Shown: positions 23,592 through 33,539 of the stretch, one piece after another
Position numbering within the stretch: the stretch's first letter is position 1
Layout: the number at the start of each line of letters is the position of its first letter
Origin: Clostridia bacterium
GTDB taxonomy: Bacteria; Bacillota; Clostridia; Oscillospirales; UBA644
Assembly: GCA_017623475.1 (NCBI GenBank)
Contig: JAGAPC010000024.1
Location: 1-44,596 of the forward strand
Length of the DNA stretch: 44,596 bases
Reading direction: 5' to 3'
Notes under the pieces: model-generated
What the model was told of the DNA's origin: nothing
The model's input: the letters and a program-made list of their open reading frames with translations, nothing else
Database searches by the model: none
Translations under genes and position numbers: made by a program

Positions 23592-24200
23592 TCAAAACTT
23601 AAATGCCTCCGAAATCCCCAGCCATTTCTGATCCTTTTCGCTGAGGTTGAGGGGGGTGCCGTCGGAGAGGGTGTAGCCTTCCGAGGAGGCAGAGCCGTTA
23701 TACGCTCCGACCAACTCGGGCCATTCGATACCGATGGCAGGATCGTTCCAGGCAAGGCCACCCTCGTCGTTGGCATGATAAAAATCATCACACTTATAGC
23801 AAAATTCCGCCGTATCGGTCAGAACCAAAAATCCGTGAGCAAATCCCTTGGGAATCAAAAACTGCTTTTTGTTTTCTTCGGTCAAGAGTACGCCGTACCA
23901 TTTGCCGTAGGTTTCAGAGCCGGAGCGCAGGTCAACAGCCACGTCAAAGACGCTGCCCTTGATGGCGCGAACCAGCTTCGTCTGCGGATAATTCTTCTGG
24001 AAATGAAGGCCGCGAAGCACGCCCTTCGTGGACATGCTCTGATTATCCTGCACAAAGGGAATATCCAATCCGGCTTCCGCCATATCTCTTTGACTGTAGG
24101 TTTCCATAAAATAACCGCGGCTATCTCCGTGAACGGCAGGCTGAATGACGCACAGTCCTTCAATTCCGCCAACGTTTTTTTCTACGGTAATCTGTCCCAT
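23592..24200 (-). CDS. rfbC: dTDP-4-dehydrorhamnose 3,5-epimerase
   Basis: A 202-residue RmlC with the cupin core. GVLRGLHFQ carries the catalytic His, KLVRAIKGSVFDVAVDLR follows with the conserved Lys and Asp, and IPKGFAHGFLVL contains the second His region. It epimerises C3 and C5 of dTDP-4-keto-6-deoxyglucose, the third step to dTDP-L-rhamnose. The ATG follows AAGGGA. It overlaps the end of the acyltransferase gene by 19 nt and completes the set rmlA, B, D, C in this locus. Confidence 0.95.
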   Translation of the reverse strand: MGQITVEKNVGGIEGLCVIQPAVHGDSRGYFMETYSQRDMAEAGLDIPFVQDNQSMSTKGVLRGLHFQKNYPQTKLVRAIKGSVFDVAVDLRSGSETYGKWYGVLLTEENKKQFLIPKGFAHGFLVLTDTAEFCYKCDDFYHANDEGGLAWNDPAIGIEWPELVGAYNGSASSEGYTLSDGTPLNLSEKDQKWLGISEAFKF

Positions 24201-25258
24201 ATCTTACATCCCTTTTCAACTGTTCTATAAATTAGGTGCTTCTCTAGATAAGAAAACCACTTCGTGTGCGTTATAGCGTTAACTACAACCTTTGTACACC
24301 AAGCACTTACAGCACAAAGCACAACAGAAATAAAAATTGTTTTTATAATTGCCGTTAGCGAGGTAGGAGTATATCGATTTACTAAATACATACTAATCTG
24401 ATTCTGTACAAGGAACATAGGAAACGTAAGACCACTGATAAATGAAATCATGTCATTAAGCACAGAAACTTTCGCCAACAATTCACCTAACGCATACATA
24501 ACAAAGAAGAGTGAAACACCTAAGATGTAGTCCGAATACGCGTTAGATATATTCACTTTTATAAAAAGAAAAACTGCACTAACCACTACACTAATTGCAA
24601 CTAAAATCTTATTTCCATACAGCTTGTATTTGAATATTAGCATACCTAATACAAAACAGCCCCCATAGTATGCTAATCGATTCAGTACAACCGACCCAAA
24701 CGTATAAGTCTCTACCTTCCACACACAAAGTGCTATCAAAATAAATATCGTTAACCAACCTGTTTTATTAACGCCCTTTAATATCAGAGGATACAGAATG
24801 TATAAGATGATTATTGCACCTAAAAACCATTCTCCAACAAGATAATAATTCGCACCTGCATAATTGAAGAATCCATCTAACCCAAAAATACTCAACAGAA
24901 TCGACGTCGGTCTTCCATAGTAAAAGAGGCTCCCCCTCTCAAGTACATTCTTTATATAAAAACAACTAAACACAATATAGAATGACGGAAAAATAGATTT
25001 CCACCGCTTATAAAAGAACTCTCTTAAAGATGTAATCTTCGGGTAGTTATGATATAATACTCCGCCTGATATTAGAAGAAATACCATCGTAAACATATTG
25101 CCAAAGGTTCCGTTCTCATACTTATACAAAACCTTCACTGCATCCGACCCTGTATAACATGATATATGGTAAATAATAATACCCAGAGCCGCGATTACTC
25201 TGACAAAATTAACACCCAAAAGTCTTTCTTTAATTATCGTGCATTGAGATATCTGCAC
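24182..25258 (-). CDS. Acyltransferase family 3 membrane protein
   Basis: A 358-residue protein with about ten helices. It has the family opening GVNFVRVIAALGIIIYHISC with the catalytic histidine, and a later WKSIFPSFYIVF segment with the conserved Arg/Lys region. Members O-acetylate or O-succinylate surface sugars. The apparent upstream start is a TTG inside the ribosome binding site; the GTG at 25258, seven bases after GGAGGG, is the likely start, giving a 25-nt overlap with rfbD. The gene is markedly AT-rich: one 60-base line near 24541 has 17 G or C, against 35 in a line of rfbB, suggesting recent acquisition between rfbD and rfbC. Confidence 0.88.
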   Translation of the reverse strand: MQISQCTIIKERLLGVNFVRVIAALGIIIYHISCYTGSDAVKVLYKYENGTFGNMFTMVFLLISGGVLYHNYPKITSLREFFYKRWKSIFPSFYIVFSCFYIKNVLERGSLFYYGRPTSILLSIFGLDGFFNYAGANYYLVGEWFLGAIIILYILYPLILKGVNKTGWLTIFILIALCVWKVETYTFGSVVLNRLAYYGGCFVLGMLIFKYKLYGNKILVAISVVVSAVFLFIKVNISNAYSDYILGVSLFFVMYALGELLAKVSVLNDMISFISGLTFPMFLVQNQISMYLVNRYTPTSLTAIIKTIFISVVLCAVSAWCTKVVVNAITHTKWFSYLEKHLIYRTVEKGCKIWDRLP

Positions 25259-26136
25259 AATGCATCCCTCCAATCAGGCAGTGGGGTAAATCCCATTTGT
25301 ACTAACTTGGATTTATCCAAACGGCTGTTAAAAGGACGGGCTGCCTTGGAAAGTCCGTATTCTTCGGTGGTAACGGGAATCACCTTGGTCGAATATCCCG
25401 CCTGGCGGAAAATTTCGCAGGTGAAATCATACCAGGAAATATAGCCGCCCTCGTTGGTGGCGTGGTAATAACCGTATTTTTCCGACTCAACCATATCGAC
25501 CAAAAGCCGCGCCAAATCTAACGTATAAGTGGGGGTGCCGATCTGATCGTTAACCACCCGGACGGTATCGTATTTTTTACCCACATTCAGCATGGTTTTG
25601 ATAAAGTTTTTTCCGTTCAGACCAAAGACCCAAGCGATGCGGACGATAAAGTATTTTTCTAACATACTGCTTACCGCAAGCTCGCCTTCCAGCTTGGTTT
25701 TACCGTAAACGCTCAGCGGTGCATAGTCCTTGCAGTCTGGAGTCCAAGGAGTTGTCCCTTGTCCGTTGAAAACGTAATCGGTGCTGATGTAAACCATTTT
25801 GGATTGAATTTCACGACACACGTTTGCGATATTCCGGGTTCCGTCCACGTTGATGGCGTAAACTTTGCCTTGATTCTCCTCGTCTTCCGCGGCATCAACC
25901 GCAGTCCAGGCGGCACAGTGAACGACGGCGTCGGGAGAATAACGGTTCAATACCGTTTTTACCGCATCGGTATCGGTAATATCCAAGGAGACGTACGGCA
26001 GGTTTGCTACTTTAGACGAAACGCCGGTATATTCCGCCATGATATCGCTGCCGATACATTCGTGTCCGCGGCGGTGCAGTTCTTGCATTACGTCGTGACC
26101 AAGCTGACCGCAAACACCGGTTACAAATACTTTCAT
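25234..26136 (-). CDS. rfbD: dTDP-4-dehydrorhamnose reductase
   Basis: A 300-residue extended short-chain dehydrogenase. It starts MKVFVTGVCGQLGHDVM with the NAD(P)-binding glycine motif, has VVHCAAWTAVDAAEDE, the STDYVFNG segment and the catalytic YGKTKLEGE (Tyr and Lys four apart). It reduces dTDP-4-keto-L-rhamnose to dTDP-L-rhamnose. The ATG follows AAGGAG. The C-terminus is overlapped by the acyltransferase start. Confidence 0.95.
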   Translation of the reverse strand: MKVFVTGVCGQLGHDVMQELHRRGHECIGSDIMAEYTGVSSKVANLPYVSLDITDTDAVKTVLNRYSPDAVVHCAAWTAVDAAEDEENQGKVYAINVDGTRNIANVCREIQSKMVYISTDYVFNGQGTTPWTPDCKDYAPLSVYGKTKLEGELAVSSMLEKYFIVRIAWVFGLNGKNFIKTMLNVGKKYDTVRVVNDQIGTPTYTLDLARLLVDMVESEKYGYYHATNEGGYISWYDFTCEIFRQAGYSTKVIPVTTEEYGLSKAARPFNSRLDKSKLVQMGFTPLPDWRDALCRYLNAR

Positions 26137-26180
26137 AAAAACTCCTTTTTAATTAGGAAACTAAAAATAGGGAATTCGCA

Positions 26181-26220
26181 CGACGACCCACGAGGGTAAA
26201 AATACCATCGTGGGCTGTGT
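26181..26220 (-). repeat. Hairpin between rfbB and rfbD
   Basis: CCCACGA pairs with TCGTGGG and an inner GGTA with TACC, inside a 101-bp gap within the operon. No U tract follows at the right distance. It could be an mRNA processing or stabilising hairpin, or a weak attenuator. Confidence 0.5.
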
Positions 26221-26237
26221 CGTAAAAGCCGAAAAAA

Positions 26238-27257
26238 TCAGCGATCTCCGTACATTTTTTCGTAGTAATTCTGATATTCTCCGGAGATGATGGTTTCCCA
26301 CCATTCCCGATTGTCGAGATACCATTGAATAGTCTTCTGAATTCCGTCAACGAACTTGGTTTCGGGCAGCCAGCCCAATTCGTTGTGAATCTTGGTGGGA
26401 TCGATGGCGTAACGCATATCGTGTCCCTTGCGATCGGTGACGTAGGTAATCAAGCTTTCGGGCTTGTCCAACGCTTTGCAGATGATTTTAACGATATCGA
26501 TATTCTTCATTTCGTTGTGTCCGCCGATATTGTAAACCTCACCGACGCGCCCCTTGTGGATAATCAGATCAATAGCCTTGCAGTGATCTTCCACGTACAG
26601 CCAATCCCGGACGTTCAACCCTTCGCCGTAAACGGGCAGGGGTTTGTCGTTGAGAGCGTTTGCAATCATCAGAGGAATCAATTTTTCGGGGAAATGATAA
26701 GGGCCGTAGTTATTCGAGCAACGGGAAATGGTTACAGGCAAACCGAAGGTGCGGTGATAAGCGAGAACCAAAAGATCTGCCCCTGCCTTCGAGGAAGAAT
26801 AGGGAGAAGACGTGTGAATGGGGGTTTCTTCCGTAAAGAACAAATCGGGACGATCCAGAGGAAGATCGCCATATACCTCATCGGTAGAGACCTGATGATA
26901 GCGGGTAATCCCGTATTTCCGGCAGGCGTCCATCAAAACCTGCGTGCCGAGAATATTGGTCTGCAGGAATACCTCGGGATTTTCAATGGAACGGTCCACG
27001 TGGCTTTCTGCCGCAAAGTTAACGACGATGTCGGGATGTTCTTCTTCAAACAGCTTATAAACCCCTTCCCGATCGCAAATATCCAATTTTACAAAACGGA
27101 AATTGGGATTTTCCATAACGGGAGCCAAGGTAGAAAGGTTGCCCGCATAGGTCAGTTTGTCTAAACAAATAATACGGTAATCGGGATATTTTCCCAACAT
27201 ATGGAATACGAAATTAGATCCGATAAATCCGGCGCCGCCGGTAACGATGATAGTCAT
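26238..27257 (-). CDS. rfbB: dTDP-glucose 4,6-dehydratase
   Basis: A 339-residue RmlB. TIIVTGGAGFIGSNFVFHML binds NAD, FAAESHVDRSIENP is the family signature, STDEVYGDLP carries the catalytic Thr-Asp-Glu, and YSSSKAGAD has the Tyr-Lys pair. It makes dTDP-4-keto-6-deoxyglucose. The start is the ATG at 27257, eight bases after GGAGG; a longer frame begins 15 nt earlier but includes that site. Confidence 0.96.
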   Translation of the reverse strand: MTIIVTGGAGFIGSNFVFHMLGKYPDYRIICLDKLTYAGNLSTLAPVMENPNFRFVKLDICDREGVYKLFEEEHPDIVVNFAAESHVDRSIENPEVFLQTNILGTQVLMDACRKYGITRYHQVSTDEVYGDLPLDRPDLFFTEETPIHTSSPYSSSKAGADLLVLAYHRTFGLPVTISRCSNNYGPYHFPEKLIPLMIANALNDKPLPVYGEGLNVRDWLYVEDHCKAIDLIIHKGRVGEVYNIGGHNEMKNIDIVKIICKALDKPESLITYVTDRKGHDMRYAIDPTKIHNELGWLPETKFVDGIQKTIQWYLDNREWWETIISGEYQNYYEKMYGDR

Positions 27258-27275
27258 AATTATTTCCTCCAAAAA

Positions 27276-28172
27276 TCAGTGAAGTACGTCAATATATTTT
27301 CCGTCCAGTACGTCTTTCAGATACTGACCGTATTGGTTTTTCTTTAAAACCTCGTACACTTCCAAAAGCTCTTCTTTGGAAATCCATCCGTTCAGATATG
27401 CAATTTCTTCCAGGCACGCAATTTTACGGTGCTGATGGGTTTCCACGGTCTTAACGAAATTGGTGGCATCTACAAGGCTTTCGTGGGTTCCGGTATCGAG
27501 CCAAGTAAACCCTTGCCCCAACAACTCTACGTTCAGGTCACCCTGTTCCAAATAGATGCGATTCAGGTCGGTAATTTCCAACTCGCCCCGGGGAGAGGGT
27601 TTCAGATTTTTCGCATACTCTACGACGCGGTTGTCATAGAAATACAACCCGGTAACGCAATAGTTGCTCTTAGGTTTCGCAGGTTTTTCTTCGATAGAAA
27701 TGGCACGTCCTTCTGCGTCAAATTCCACGATGCCGAAACGCTCCGGGTCGTCCACGTAATATCCGAACACGGTGGCGCCCTTTCCGGAAACGGCATTATC
27801 CACGGCGGCACGCAATCTCTTTTTCAGCCCGTGACCGGCAAAAATGTTATCTCCCAAAACCATGGCAACGGGATCGGAACCGATAAAGTAAGCCCCAATA
27901 ATAAAGGCTTGTGCCAAGCCGTCGGGAGAAGGCTGAACAGCGTAGGACAAATTTACTCCGAACTGTTTTCCATCCCCCAAAAGATCCCGAAAACGGGGCG
28001 TGTCCTGAGGGGTAGAGATGATCAAGATATCCCGGATCCCCGCATTCATCAGCACCGACATCGGATAATAGATCATGGGCTTGTCATAAATGGGAAGCAG
28101 CTGCTTCGACGTAACCTTCGTCAACGGGTATAACCGCGTGCCGGAACCTCCGGCAAGAATGATGCCTTTCAT
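27276..28172 (-). CDS. rfbA: Glucose-1-phosphate thymidylyltransferase
   Basis: A 298-residue Rml[19 protein letters not shown] is the nucleotide-binding signature, [17 protein letters not shown] follows, and [11 protein letters not shown] carries the metal-binding Asp; [10 protein letters not shown] and [13 protein letters not shown] are further family landmarks. It makes dTDP-glucose, the entry step to dTDP-rhamnose. The ATG follows AAAGGAG. Length is normal for the family. Confidence 0.96.
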   Translation of the reverse strand: MKGIILAGGSGTRLYPLTKVTSKQLLPIYDKPMIYYPMSVLMNAGIRDILIISTPQDTPRFRDLLGDGKQFGVNLSYAVQPSPDGLAQAFIIGAYFIGSDPVAMVLGDNIFAGHGLKKRLRAAVDNAVSGKGATVFGYYVDDPERFGIVEFDAEGRAISIEEKPAKPKSNYCVTGLYFYDNRVVEYAKNLKPSPRGELEITDLNRIYLEQGDLNVELLGQGFTWLDTGTHESLVDATNFVKTVETHQHRKIACLEEIAYLNGWISKEELLEVYEVLKKNQYGQYLKDVLDGKYIDVLH

Positions 28173-28185
28173 TGTTAAACTCCTT

Positions 28186-29856
28186 TCAATTCCTTGAATC
28201 CATCTGCTTAATTTTAGGGATGTCTTTCAGACTTAAAACACTCAAAACGCAGCAGTAAAACAAAATACAAGGTGCATTGTTCATGTAAGGTTGGAAAATC
28301 GCATACACAAGAAGACCGAGGATTGAGACAAGCCATACTCCCTGGAGAATAAAATCTTCTCTCTTCACGATCTTTTTTATAACGGAGCACACTCCGACAA
28401 AAACCGGGAGTAAAAACAAAACCAAACCGACGATTCCCATTTTTGCCCACAAATCCAAGAAAAAGTATTCCGGATAAGAATAATCCCTTCCTTCAAGCCG
28501 AAACCCTAATCCACCGCCCAAAATAGGCGCTTTCTTGATTTGGAGAAGTAATTCGCGAGTGATTTCACCCCGACGGTTATCGGAAATAACCGTTTCATCC
28601 AAATAATTCAAGTTTTCATCATGAATCGTTTCGCTTGCAGAAGAATCACCGATGCTCGTGTCGAAAATCGTTTGTGAATCCGTATTCGATGAAGTATTTT
28701 TGTCGGAATTCGTCACATTACTCGCGACCTCGCTCGAAACAGATTCTTGAACGGGATCCGTCGTATCACTTGTAGAAAAATTATCGGTACTCGCATCGGA
28801 AATTATATTCGAACCCGTATCCGTTAAAGTGTTTTTGCCGGAATTCGGTACGTTACCCACAACCTCGCTCGAAACAGATTCCTGAACAGAATCAGTCTTC
28901 GCATTTGCAGAGGAATAACCTCCATCAGAATCGGTATTTTTAACGATTTCGTCATCTGGATCAGATCCGACAATCGTGACTCCAATACGTTGCAGCGCAA
29001 ATTCAATGTAATTGGTTTTCGTCGAAATGCTAAAAATCCCAACGAGCAACAAGCAAATCAATACCGCAGATATTACGCACGTCATAAATCTCTTACGGCA
29101 TTCCTTTTTCGAAAGAACAAAAAACATCAGAATCGAAAGAACCGCAACAATAAACGCGGCAAGATATAGCGCTCTGGTAAACGTCATCAGCATAAAAAAC
29201 AAGCTCGTTCCGATGATCAAAGGATACTGCCAAAGATTTTTCTTCTCCGTCGCAATAAAGTACAGAGACATCGCACAGCCGCATAATTGGAATGGTGTGC
29301 TCACGAATAAAATGCGCGGAATTGTAGCGGAAATCCTTGTAAAATTCAAAATTTCCCCATAGTATGCAATGTATAACAGCTTTTCAAACAAATCGGGGAA
29401 GAACAAGAAGCAAATAATGAAAAACAATCCCATTATGCCTTGCGCAAAGCTCGCGTAAACAATGACCTTCATCAACGTCAAGATGCGGTCTTTCTTGCTC
29501 AACAGCGTAACCGTAATCGGGAACAAAACAAAATAAATCAAGCATTTGACGTCTGCACTTATAAACTCCGCTTTATTGTTGTTTTTCATACCAACAAAAC
29601 AAGAAACCAAGACAGATATTCCCAGCCCGATCAACAACCAAAAATAAAGATTCCGAAGAATTTCTTTGGCACATTTCACGATAGAAAAGGCAAAAAAGCA
29701 GATCGTCAGCAGAATACACACACTGAAAATACTAAAATTCAGTTCGTGAGTAAAATTCCCTGTTCCAAACAAAACGGCATTCGCCATTATGATGCAAAAT
29801 GAGAAAAATGAAAATTTCTCCGCCTGATTTTTTGCCTTATCCCAAACCCATTGCAT
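28186..29856 (-). CDS. Wzy/O-antigen-ligase-like polymerase with a repeated Ser/Thr/Asp-rich loop
   Basis: A 556-residue membrane protein with about ten to twelve helices. Helices fill residues 15-280 and 470-545; in between, about 295-430, lies a hydrophilic loop rich in Ser, Thr, Asp and Asn, followed by [21 protein letters not shown], which fits the large external loop of the Wzy/WaaL class (R-x-x-x and G-x-G-type residues). It should polymerise or ligate repeat units outside the membrane. Residues 322-366 and 367-411 are two diverged copies of one 45-residue unit sharing VQESVSSEV. The ATG follows GGAGGAAG. AT-richer than the rml genes. Confidence 0.82.
   Translation of the reverse strand: MQWVWDKAKNQAEKFSFFSFCIIMANAVLFGTGNFTHELNFSIFSVCILLTICFFAFSIVKCAKEILRNLYFWLLIGLGISVLVSCFVGMKNNNKAEFISADVKCLIYFVLFPITVTLLSKKDRILTLMKVIVYASFAQGIMGLFFIICFLFFPDLFEKLLYIAYYGEILNFTRISATIPRILFVSTPFQLCGCAMSLYFIATEKKNLWQYPLIIGTSLFFMLMTFTRALYLAAFIVAVLSILMFFVLSKKECRKRFMTCVISAVLICLLLVGIFSISTKTNYIEFALQRIGVTIVGSDPDDEIVKNTDSDGGYSSANAKTDSVQESVSSEVVGNVPNSGKNTLTDTGSNIISDASTDNFSTSDTTDPVQESVSSEVASNVTNSDKNTSSNTDSQTIFDTSIGDSSASETIHDENLNYLDETVISDNRRGEITRELLLQIKKAPILGGGLGFRLEGRDYSYPEYFFLDLWAKMGIVGLVLFLLPVFVGVCSVIKKIVKREDFILQGVWLVSILGLLVYAIFQPYMNNAPCILFYCCVLSVLSLKDIPKIKQMDSRN
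28624..28893 (-). repeat. 135-bp tandem duplication inside the polymerase gene
   Basis: Two adjacent 135-bp units (28759-28893 and 28624-28758) encode the two 45-residue copies. A 20-base word, acctcgctcgaaacagattc, occurs at 28727 and 28862, exactly 135 bases apart. The rest has diverged, so the duplication is not recent. Confidence 0.88.
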
Positions 29857-29883
29857 ATTACTTCCTCCAAAATGAAAAAATCA

Positions 29884-31062
29884 TCACGGCATCTCGTTCG
29901 TAGCAATAAGAGCATTTCGCAGCGCTTCCAAGTAGCCGTAGCCGAACTTTTCATCCGGCTCCATATAACCGCCTTCTGCCCATTCGTTCCACGCAAACAG
30001 GAATAGCATATCCTTGTGATATACTTTCTTCGCACGCAGAATTTGTTGCTTCATATATTTTTCAAATTTTTCAGGGCAGGCGTCGATAAAAACTCTTCCC
30101 CGCATGGAATGTCTTGGCGTATTATCCCAATCAACAAAAGCTCCGGGAATACATTTTTCACTTTCCGGGATATGATTTAATACGGCGTTCCACATCTCAT
30201 CGTAACTTTGCTTAATCAACCCTTGGGGATGAATGTTACGAACCCCGTCCCAAAGGACTTTGTATCCCTTGGTGAAAATATTGTTTGGGTGCTTCTCCAT
30301 CAATTTAAAACCGATAAGATCCAAACGATCAACGAGTTTTCTCTTTATATCCCGCAATAATTTATATCCGCTGTTGTTCAAATCGTTAATAGCATACGCC
30401 GGCTGGTACTCGATATTATAAGAAAAGCGGCTATCATCACGGTTTTCTTGTAAATCAAAAGAAATATGCTGATATGCAAAATCCAAACCGGGGAATCCGT
30501 GACTCTTCGCAAGCTCTTGCCAATAATCCAACATTTCATTCAGACAATCAATTATTTCCGCACGATAAATAACGACTAAAGGCTTACCATCGTTACAGAT
30601 ATAGCGATCGTCCTTAAAAAACGGAAGCAAGTAATTGAAATGTTCCTCCCATTCCTTCTTCCCGCCATAGCGCTGCTCGATCAGGACCTTTTGCTCTCCG
30701 GAAACCCAAGCATTCGTCCAATGTTCATTTGCCCAGCAAATGCAAAACGGAAGATCCATTTCTCGATGAGCAAGATATTGATCTACCGGTTTCTCCAAAA
30801 GCATATGACCATCAAACCAATAGTGGTAAAAGCAAAATCCGTAAACACCGTACTCCTTTGCGAGAGAAACCTGCCATTTCATAACTTCAGGGTCAATAAG
30901 GTTGTAATAATTCTCACCCAGAGGAACTCGAGGTTGGTTGTGTCCTTCAAATAAGGGTTCTGCTTTTTTCACGTTTACCCATTCGGTAAATCCCTCACCC
31001 CACCACGCATCATTTTCCGGAATCGCATGAAATTGCGGTAAATAAAAGGCGATCGTTCTCAT
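29884..31062 (-). CDS. WbsX/GH99-like glycosyltransferase-family protein
   Basis: A 392-residue soluble protein of the WbsX (PF14307) type. It opens RTIAFYLPQFHAIPENDAWW, then GEGFTEWVNV, GFCFYHYWFDG, PFCICWANEHWTNAW and, near the end, FLFAWNEWAEGGYMEPD: the standard series of this family, which resembles GH99 endo-mannosidases but is common in polysaccharide loci. Its reaction is not settled; it may be a glycosyltransferase or a quality-control hydrolase. The ATG at 31062 has AGGAG eight bases upstream; a longer frame begins 21 nt earlier. Confidence 0.9.
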   Translation of the reverse strand: MRTIAFYLPQFHAIPENDAWWGEGFTEWVNVKKAEPLFEGHNQPRVPLGENYYNLIDPEVMKWQVSLAKEYGVYGFCFYHYWFDGHMLLEKPVDQYLAHREMDLPFCICWANEHWTNAWVSGEQKVLIEQRYGGKKEWEEHFNYLLPFFKDDRYICNDGKPLVVIYRAEIIDCLNEMLDYWQELAKSHGFPGLDFAYQHISFDLQENRDDSRFSYNIEYQPAYAINDLNNSGYKLLRDIKRKLVDRLDLIGFKLMEKHPNNIFTKGYKVLWDGVRNIHPQGLIKQSYDEMWNAVLNHIPESEKCIPGAFVDWDNTPRHSMRGRVFIDACPEKFEKYMKQQILRAKKVYHKDMLFLFAWNEWAEGGYMEPDEKFGYGYLEALRNALIATNEMP

Positions 31063-31083
31063 GTAGCTGTCTCCTATAAGCAC

Positions 31084-32052
31084 TTAATCATCAAAAAAGA
31101 TGTTCGTAAAAAGATAAAAGAGGTTTCTTGAAAAAGAATATAAAATCCCGGCGAGCCGTTGCATTGTCGGAAGATTTCTGATCTGAAAATGATAATCTTT
31201 ATAATTCACGGTTTTGGAGAAATCAAGAAAGTCCTTCCGGGAAAATTGCAACGCCGATTTCCGTAAAATCCCCAAAAGGAACCGCGCTTTCCCCATATTG
31301 CGAAATACGCGGGCGGCCTCTGATTCGCTTTGATTCATTTTAGACTCAAGATGACTAAATCCCTTTAAGCCATCAATATATTTTGCAGTATCACTGCTAC
31401 GAAGCAAGGAGCCTTCATGCGTGCGGTACACATACAAAGAGTTTGAAACCTTACACGTGAAATTTGCAGAATCGATACATTCCGTAATAAACATCAAATC
31501 CTCGCAGTACCGACATCCTTCATCATACTTTAATCTATTTTTTTGGACCCATTCTCGATTTAAAATCAGACAAACAGGTGCAATCCATTGACTGTAATGA
31601 AATTTCATCGCTTCTGACGCAGATATAACGTTGCAATCAAGAATTCCCGCCGGCGTCAACTGTTTTTTGCTACCGAAAGGAATCACTTCTAATTGGCAAA
31701 AACCCATCTCTACGTTTTTTCCGGCAACCGCACCGTGCAAGAACTCCAAATACTCTGCCTTTAAAACATCGTCACTATCCGTAAACACGATCCACTCTGC
31801 CGTAGCGTATTTGATCCCCTCATTCCTCGCTGCAGAAGGACCTTTATTTTCTTGATGCAGAAGCAAACTTGAAAAGGAAACGTCTTCCAACATCGTTTGC
31901 AAAGCTTCAAAAGTTCCGTCGGAAGAACCATCATCAACAAAGATGACACGAAAATTCCGATAAGTTTGCCCTTCCAAAGTTTCAATCAAATCCGGGATTA
32001 GATGTTTTCTGTTGTACAAAGGAATAATTACATCTATTCGATTTGTAAGCAC
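31084..32052 (-). CDS. GT2 family glycosyltransferase
   Basis: A 322-residue GT-A enzyme: IDVIIPLYNRKHLIPDLIET, VIFVDDGSSDGTFEAL, the KGPSAARNEGI segment and the metal site VFTDSDDVL (about 91-99). It starts at a GTG at 32052, 3 nt after the previous stop, with AAAGGA about eleven bases upstream, so translation is probably coupled. C-terminal residues beyond 230 are not recognised. Sugar specificity unknown. Confidence 0.92.
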   Translation of the reverse strand: MLTNRIDVIIPLYNRKHLIPDLIETLEGQTYRNFRVIFVDDGSSDGTFEALQTMLEDVSFSSLLLHQENKGPSAARNEGIKYATAEWIVFTDSDDVLKAEYLEFLHGAVAGKNVEMGFCQLEVIPFGSKKQLTPAGILDCNVISASEAMKFHYSQWIAPVCLILNREWVQKNRLKYDEGCRYCEDLMFITECIDSANFTCKVSNSLYVYRTHEGSLLRSSDTAKYIDGLKGFSHLESKMNQSESEAARVFRNMGKARFLLGILRKSALQFSRKDFLDFSKTVNYKDYHFQIRNLPTMQRLAGILYSFSRNLFYLFTNIFFDD

Positions 32053-32055
32053 GCT

Positions 32056-33201
32056 TCAACGATCCTTTCCGAAAATAAGATTTAAAAAAGAGGCAAAGCG
32101 TTCGCAAACATTGCGCTCCAGAAACATAGAATTAAACACTCTCTCAACGTTCTTACGCAAAAGAGCATTCTGTTCTACAGTTAACCCCAAGATTCTCTCA
32201 AAACAACGCTCTCCAACCTGAACGCCGATATCGTTTTCTTCCACCATTCTTTCAGTGTCCGCAGGAATGTTGTTGATGATGGGCAATCCGAAACGAAAAT
32301 ACTCGATAGACTTCATGGTCAAGCCGACGCAGACGGAGGATTTCATAATATTCAATCCGAAATGGCAGCGGCTTAAGATTTTTTGTTTTTCGGCGTCGTC
32401 GTAAATGACACCGTAATAAATGACTTCTGCCCCGGCTGCCGTTGCGGCATCGATGAATTCCCGTTGACGTTCTCCCTTGCCGATAACGTGCAAGGTCACC
32501 GGTTTGGTTTTTACAAGTTGCTCGATCAATTGACAAATATCTGAAATCCCGATAACGTTATTGATCGCGCCCAAATAGCAAAGATCCAACGCATCTTCCC
32601 GAAGAACTGCGGGAATGGGGGGAATTTCGAGAGGCTTTGCGCACAAATACACCGTTGCGGATTTCTCTTTGGGTAATTTCAGTTTTTCACGGAACAGATC
32701 GCATTCCGTCGTAATAAAGTCCGCCGCGTGCAAGCTGTGATCCCGAACCCAAGCCCATATCCGAAATACGGGAGCAAGAAGCTTTTTCAATCTTCCGAAG
32801 GGGAACGTCTCCGGCCACAAATCAAAAATATCAAAAATCAGCTTTACTTCCGGATGCTTGTTCTTATATTTTGCAGCATAATGGGCAAGGAAATTCGGTG
32901 GGATCAAAACTACAACGACGGCAGGCAGCTGATCAAGGGTTTCCAAATAACGAAAGGTATCCCGGGCAAACTCCCGATGAGAAAGAATTCGATCCAAAGA
33001 AAGATTTTTGAGATAAGGACGCGCGTGAATCTGAACACAACCGGAAACGCTACATTGAAAGGGCTGTTTGGACGTATGATCAAAATCTGACGTAACGTAA
33101 ACCGTATCGTACCCACAGTTACGCAAATAACTATCCGCAACGTGCAATCGATGCGCGTAATGATCCGAGCAACTAATCAGATACGCAACCTTTTTACTCA
33201 T
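32056..33201 (-). CDS. GT4-like glycosyltransferase, first gene of the polysaccharide locus
   Basis: A 381-residue GT-B fold protein. The N-terminal domain opens KKVAYLISCSDHYAHRLHVA and contains LIFDIFDLWPETFPFGRLKK; the C-terminal nucleotide-binding domain has DLCYLGAINNVIGISD, LHVIGKGERQREF and MKSIEYFRFGLPIINN, corresponding to the E-x7-E-like helix of retaining GT4 enzymes. It lies directly downstream of two tandem promoters. The ATG at 33201 follows GAGG at ten bases; the open frame extends to a TTG at 33210. Confidence 0.87.
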   Translation of the reverse strand: MSKKVAYLISCSDHYAHRLHVADSYLRNCGYDTVYVTSDFDHTSKQPFQCSVSGCVQIHARPYLKNLSLDRILSHREFARDTFRYLETLDQLPAVVVVLIPPNFLAHYAAKYKNKHPEVKLIFDIFDLWPETFPFGRLKKLLAPVFRIWAWVRDHSLHAADFITTECDLFREKLKLPKEKSATVYLCAKPLEIPPIPAVLREDALDLCYLGAINNVIGISDICQLIEQLVKTKPVTLHVIGKGERQREFIDAATAAGAEVIYYGVIYDDAEKQKILSRCHFGLNIMKSSVCVGLTMKSIEYFRFGLPIINNIPADTERMVEENDIGVQVGERCFERILGLTVEQNALLRKNVERVFNSMFLERNVCERFASFLNLIFGKDR

Positions 33202-33289
33202 TCGTTTCAATCCTCAATCCTTGCATTATGTCGTTTGCCGCGAAACAAAAGATATCTTGCAAGGCGCACAAACGACGAGAAAAAACGCT

Positions 33290-33341
33290 TATTATACATA
33301 ATAGTATAATATATTGTAGCACATACAACGGTAAAAGTCAA
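33290..33341 (-). promoter_or_regulatory. Proximal promoter of the polysaccharide locus with palindrome at the start site
   Basis: On the minus strand TTGACT (33336-33341), 17-nt spacer and TACAAT (33313-33318). TATTATAC (33290-33297) and GTATAATA (33304-33311) form a perfect 8-bp inverted repeat right where transcription should begin, a plausible operator. The first gene starts about 105 nt downstream. Confidence 0.75.
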
Positions 33342-33539
33342 TAGCAAAGGGGAAAACTTGCTAAAAATGACAAAATAGGGAGAAGTTGTTTTTGCTCGAT
33401 AAGAGACGTCGATTAAAAACAAAGAAACAACCGTGCAAATACGTTTTCCGCAAGAATCTACGGTAATATCTCCATTTTGCACCCCTACGGGTCGATGCTT
33501 GCGCATAGTAGGTATTTGTTGCTGCAGATTTTCGACCTT

